Below are positions 5,526 through 6,916 of a stretch of DNA of 6,916 nt, one piece after another. How positions within the stretch are numbered: the first letter of the stretch is position 1; each line of letters opens with the position of its first letter. The stretch is taken from NCBI GenBank assembly GCA_002405565.1, contig DHMB01000075.1:1-6916 (forward strand). The letters are read 5' to 3'. The stretch comes from Clostridiales bacterium UBA4653. Its GTDB lineage: Bacteria; Bacillota; Clostridia; Oscillospirales; CAG-272. A program made the position numbers and the translations under genes. Under the pieces are notes generated by a model, which made no database searches, was not told the DNA's origin, and saw nothing but the letters and a program-made list of their open reading frames with translations.

Positions 5526-6221
5526 TCACTGATCCTTTCCAAACATCTCTGCGTATTTCTTTTTTCGTTCTGCGCCGTTTTTCACGAGTTCTTTCAGCTT
5601 TTCCGCTTTGTACTTCTGATAAAACAGGTAAGTTATGACCCCGCCTGCGGCGAGGAGCGCCAAAGCAACTATCCCGAGAAAGACCGAGGTGAGACTAAAA
5701 CTGCACACTAGGGAAAGCGTACCGAGAATGAGAGCCAAAACGCCTATTCTGTCATTTCCTATCCGTCCGAGAACGGATCTTGAAATCTTCTCTGTGACAT
5801 CGGGCGGCACCCCGTATGACTTTGTAAGCCCTATTCCGTATGCGCCGAGATAATATCCTTTTCCTTCGTATATGTATCTCATTGTATAGTAAGGAACAAA
5901 AGCGTTTGAATCGGGATTCAGGGTTTCTCTGCGATATACAAGATTAGGATCATAATGAACACTTTTGAAGAGACGCAGCTTTATTTCAACGTCTTCAAAT
6001 TCTGAGTCGAATATATCGGCGGGGGCTGTCGGATATTCGGACAGATATTTCATCATCCTGTCGTGGAAGCTCTTTGAATCAAAATCCGCTTTCAAAACGT
6101 CACACGGTACTTCATCGCTCTCAAGAACGAAAACCGAGCCGCAGTACTCGCATTTCATAGTCCTTCCGGACACAGGAACAAGCTCGTTTGCATCGCAGAA
6201 GGGGCACCTGATCGCCTTCAT
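5526..6221 (-). CDS. Hypothetical zinc-ribbon protein with two C-terminal membrane segments
   Basis: I do not recognise a named family for this 231-residue protein. Residues 1-35 form a zinc ribbon, CPFC at 6-9 and CEYC at 24-27, of the general kind used as a protein or nucleic-acid interaction module. A hydrophilic region of about 120 residues follows, rich in Asp, Tyr and Phe (YYTMRYIYEGKGYYLGAYGIGL near 111-132), perhaps a beta-rich domain. Two hydrophobic stretches, about 159-178 and 180-201, are joined by a very short turn and look like a transmembrane hairpin. The C-terminus is lysine-rich (YQKYKAEKLK and RKKKYAEM) and would lie in the cytosol, as would the ribbon. The start shares ATGA with the upstream stop and has no clear Shine-Dalgarno, so translation probably depends on coupling. 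A strong terminator follows. Confidence 0.82.
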   Translation of the reverse strand: MKAIRCPFCDANELVPVSGRTMKCEYCGSVFVLESDEVPCDVLKADFDSKSFHDRMMKYLSEYPTAPADIFDSEFEDVEIKLRLFKSVHYDPNLVYRRETLNPDSNAFVPYYTMRYIYEGKGYYLGAYGIGLTKSYGVPPDVTEKISRSVLGRIGNDRIGVLALILGTLSLVCSFSLTSVFLGIVALALLAAGGVITYLFYQKYKAEKLKELVKNGAERKKKYAEMFGKDQ

Positions 6222-6643
6222 TCAACGTCGCAGGGGGCGAGCACGGAAACAATATCATCTGCGTCGTGTGTATATACGGTGGTCGTTCCGCCATTTTGGT
6301 TGTTTTCTATCGTCATAGTTGCAACCTTGAGTGTGCTGACCTCGCCGTTTCTGAAGTTTATCTTTATAAACATCATCAAATGTGTGGAAGCGATTATCTT
6401 GTATGATTTTACGTCGGCGCTGGTGAACGATTTAACATCCTCTCCGTTTGCCTTTGTGATCTTCAGCGTGTCCGGAGAATCGATATATTCCGCAATGTGA
6501 ACTCCGGTCTTTTTGTCCAATTTTTCGGAAATAACCGCAGCTACATAGCAGCCCTTGTTTGCACCTCCGATGATAACTCCCGATGAGTTCTGCTCGGCTT
6601 TAATCGATTTTGCGGCAGCCTTGATTCCGTCAAGAAATCCCAT
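6218..6643 (-). CDS. Hypothetical small beta-rich protein with amphipathic N-terminal helix
   Basis: This 141-residue protein has no family I can name. It opens with MGFLDGIKAAAKSIKAE, a short amphipathic helix like that of many small peripheral bacterial proteins. After that it alternates hydrophobic and polar residues (GCYVAAVISEKL, TLKITKANG, KSYKIIAST, MMFIKINFRNGEVSTLKVATMTI, TTVYTHDADDIVSVL), which suggests mostly beta strands, possibly a PH-like or barrel fold. There is no signal peptide or membrane segment. The Met at 6643 is chosen over one at 6673 because GGAGGA (6651-6656) is seven bases upstream of it. The stop overlaps the start of the zinc-ribbon gene by four bases, so the two form one unit and probably one pathway or complex. 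Confidence 0.8.
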   Translation of the reverse strand: MGFLDGIKAAAKSIKAEQNSSGVIIGGANKGCYVAAVISEKLDKKTGVHIAEYIDSPDTLKITKANGEDVKSFTSADVKSYKIIASTHLMMFIKINFRNGEVSTLKVATMTIENNQNGGTTTVYTHDADDIVSVLAPCDVE

Positions 6644-6683
6644 AAATATGTCCTCCAAAAAATATTTTTTCAAGAAACGCGTC

Positions 6684-6704
6684 GTTACGATGCGCCCTCG
6701 TAAC
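6684..6704 (-). promoter_or_regulatory. Inverted repeat over the predicted start site of the two-gene unit
   Basis: GTTACGA (6684-6690) and TCGTAAC (6698-6704) are perfect 7-bp arms around TGCGCCC. With a start predicted near 6701 the first arm would be partly outside the transcript, so a DNA operator is more likely than an RNA hairpin, but either is possible. Confidence 0.45.
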
Positions 6705-6707
6705 TGA

Positions 6708-6736
6708 ATTTTACAACGTCAATTTACAATTTGCAA
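6708..6736 (-). promoter_or_regulatory. Candidate promoter of the two-gene unit
   Basis: On the minus strand TTGCAA (6736-6731) and TAAAAT (6713-6708) are 17 bases apart in AT-rich sequence. The -10 box has five of six and the -35 box four of six consensus bases. A start near 6701 leaves a leader of about 57 bases before the ATG at 6643. A better -35 hexamer, TTGACA at 6757-6752, has no acceptable -10 box at 16-18 bases. Confidence 0.45.
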
Positions 6737-6762
6737 TATTTTGCCGTTAATTGTCAATTCTG

Positions 6763-6780
6763 TTCACACAACTGTGTGAA
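6763..6780. promoter_or_regulatory. Perfect 18-bp palindrome, possible regulator binding site
   Basis: TTCACACA and TGTGTGAA are 8-bp perfect inverted arms around the two bases AC. The centre lies about 70 bases upstream of the predicted start at 6701, a place where activators often bind. It has no run of T after it, so it is not a terminator. The binding protein is unknown. Confidence 0.45.
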
Positions 6781-6847
6781 ATATTCACAAAGCACCGGTC
6801 AAATAGCTTTTTTATCGTCACATACGGCGGGGGTTGCGGCAAAAATG

Positions 6848-6880
6848 AAAAAAGCCACTCGCTTTTGCGAATGGCTTTTT
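6848..6880 (-). terminator. Rho-independent terminator downstream of the tRNA gene
   Basis: A 14-bp stem pairs 6849-6862 with 6867-6880 around a four-base loop. One position (6858 with 6871) is a C-A mismatch if read on plus but a G-U pair if read on minus, so the hairpin is intact only in minus-strand RNA. There it ends in UUUUUU. It starts two bases after the tRNA CCA end, consistent with terminating the tRNA transcript. Confidence 0.9.
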
Positions 6881-6881
6881 C

Positions 6882-6916
6882 TGGCGGAGAAGGAGAGATT
6901 TGAACTCTCGCGCCGG
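6882..6916 (-). tRNA. 3' part of a tRNA gene, probably tRNA-Ser
   Basis: The visible 35 bases, read on minus, hold the end of a variable region (CCGGCGC) and a T arm with 5-bp stem GAGAG/CTCTC around the loop TTCAAAT. The acceptor strand CTTCTCC, discriminator G and an encoded CCA follow. The remainder, including the anticodon, lies beyond the right edge. Discriminator G with a CTTCTCC acceptor and a GC-rich stretch before the T stem fits serine tRNAs, which have a long variable arm; leucine and tyrosine tRNAs usually carry A at that position. That it is a tRNA is nearly certain; the serine identity is inference. Confidence 0.88.

Noticed and set aside
6657..6847. Small gene in the right intergenic region
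   Set aside because: No frame has a start with ribosome binding site and useful length; the stretch is explained by a promoter, two dyads and AT-rich repeats.
6882..6916. Integration site at the tRNA 3' end
   Set aside because: A tRNA end is a common attachment site, but no integrase and no second copy of the tRNA end is present in the window.

Overview
The window looks like a chromosomal segment of an anaerobic Firmicute of the class Clostridia, probably a gut-type Oscillospiraceae/Lachnospiraceae relative. The reasons are strong AAAGGAGG-type ribosome binding sites, TTG and GTG starts, roughly balanced base composition, two oxygen-sensitive [4Fe-4S] aldo/keto reductases, a solitary ECF transporter S component, and a TagA-family glycosyltransferase. 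This assignment is inference from gene content; no marker gene is present.

Left edge (1-1152): a truncated metallo-beta-lactamase-fold hydrolase on the minus strand and a TagA/WecG/CpsF-family glycosyltransferase on the plus strand diverge from a 150-base AT-rich region that carries a recognisable promoter for each. The glycosyltransferase ends at a strong symmetrical hairpin that also serves the convergent operon.

Centre (1157-5425): a compact minus-strand operon of six genes, read from right to left: an AdhR-like MerR regulator, a flavin reductase-like FMN protein, two different aldo/keto reductases with C-terminal double [4Fe-4S] domains, an ECF-type membrane substrate-binding component, and a DUF1893 (TM1506-like) protein. 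The last four genes overlap by 4, 8 and 8 bases, so translation is probably coupled. The promoter upstream of the regulator has the 19-bp spacer typical of MerR-activated promoters, with an 18-bp imperfect dyad inside it. The regulator has a cysteine at position 52, the position I recall as the electrophile-sensing residue of Bacillus AdhR. The simplest reading is a self-regulated response to a reactive carbonyl or related electrophile, with reduction by the AKRs and an attached, unidentified uptake function. The ECF S component plus DUF1893 tail is the least explained part and the best candidate for something new.

Right part (5460-6916): a strong terminator, then a two-gene minus-strand unit of unknown function (a small beta-rich protein and a zinc-ribbon protein with two C-terminal membrane segments, ATGA overlap). 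Its upstream region has a candidate promoter, a dyad over the predicted start site and a perfect 18-bp palindrome about 70 bases upstream. The window ends in the 3' part of a tRNA gene, probably tRNA-Ser, followed on its own strand by a rho-independent terminator. There is no CRISPR array, insertion sequence or phage gene in the window.
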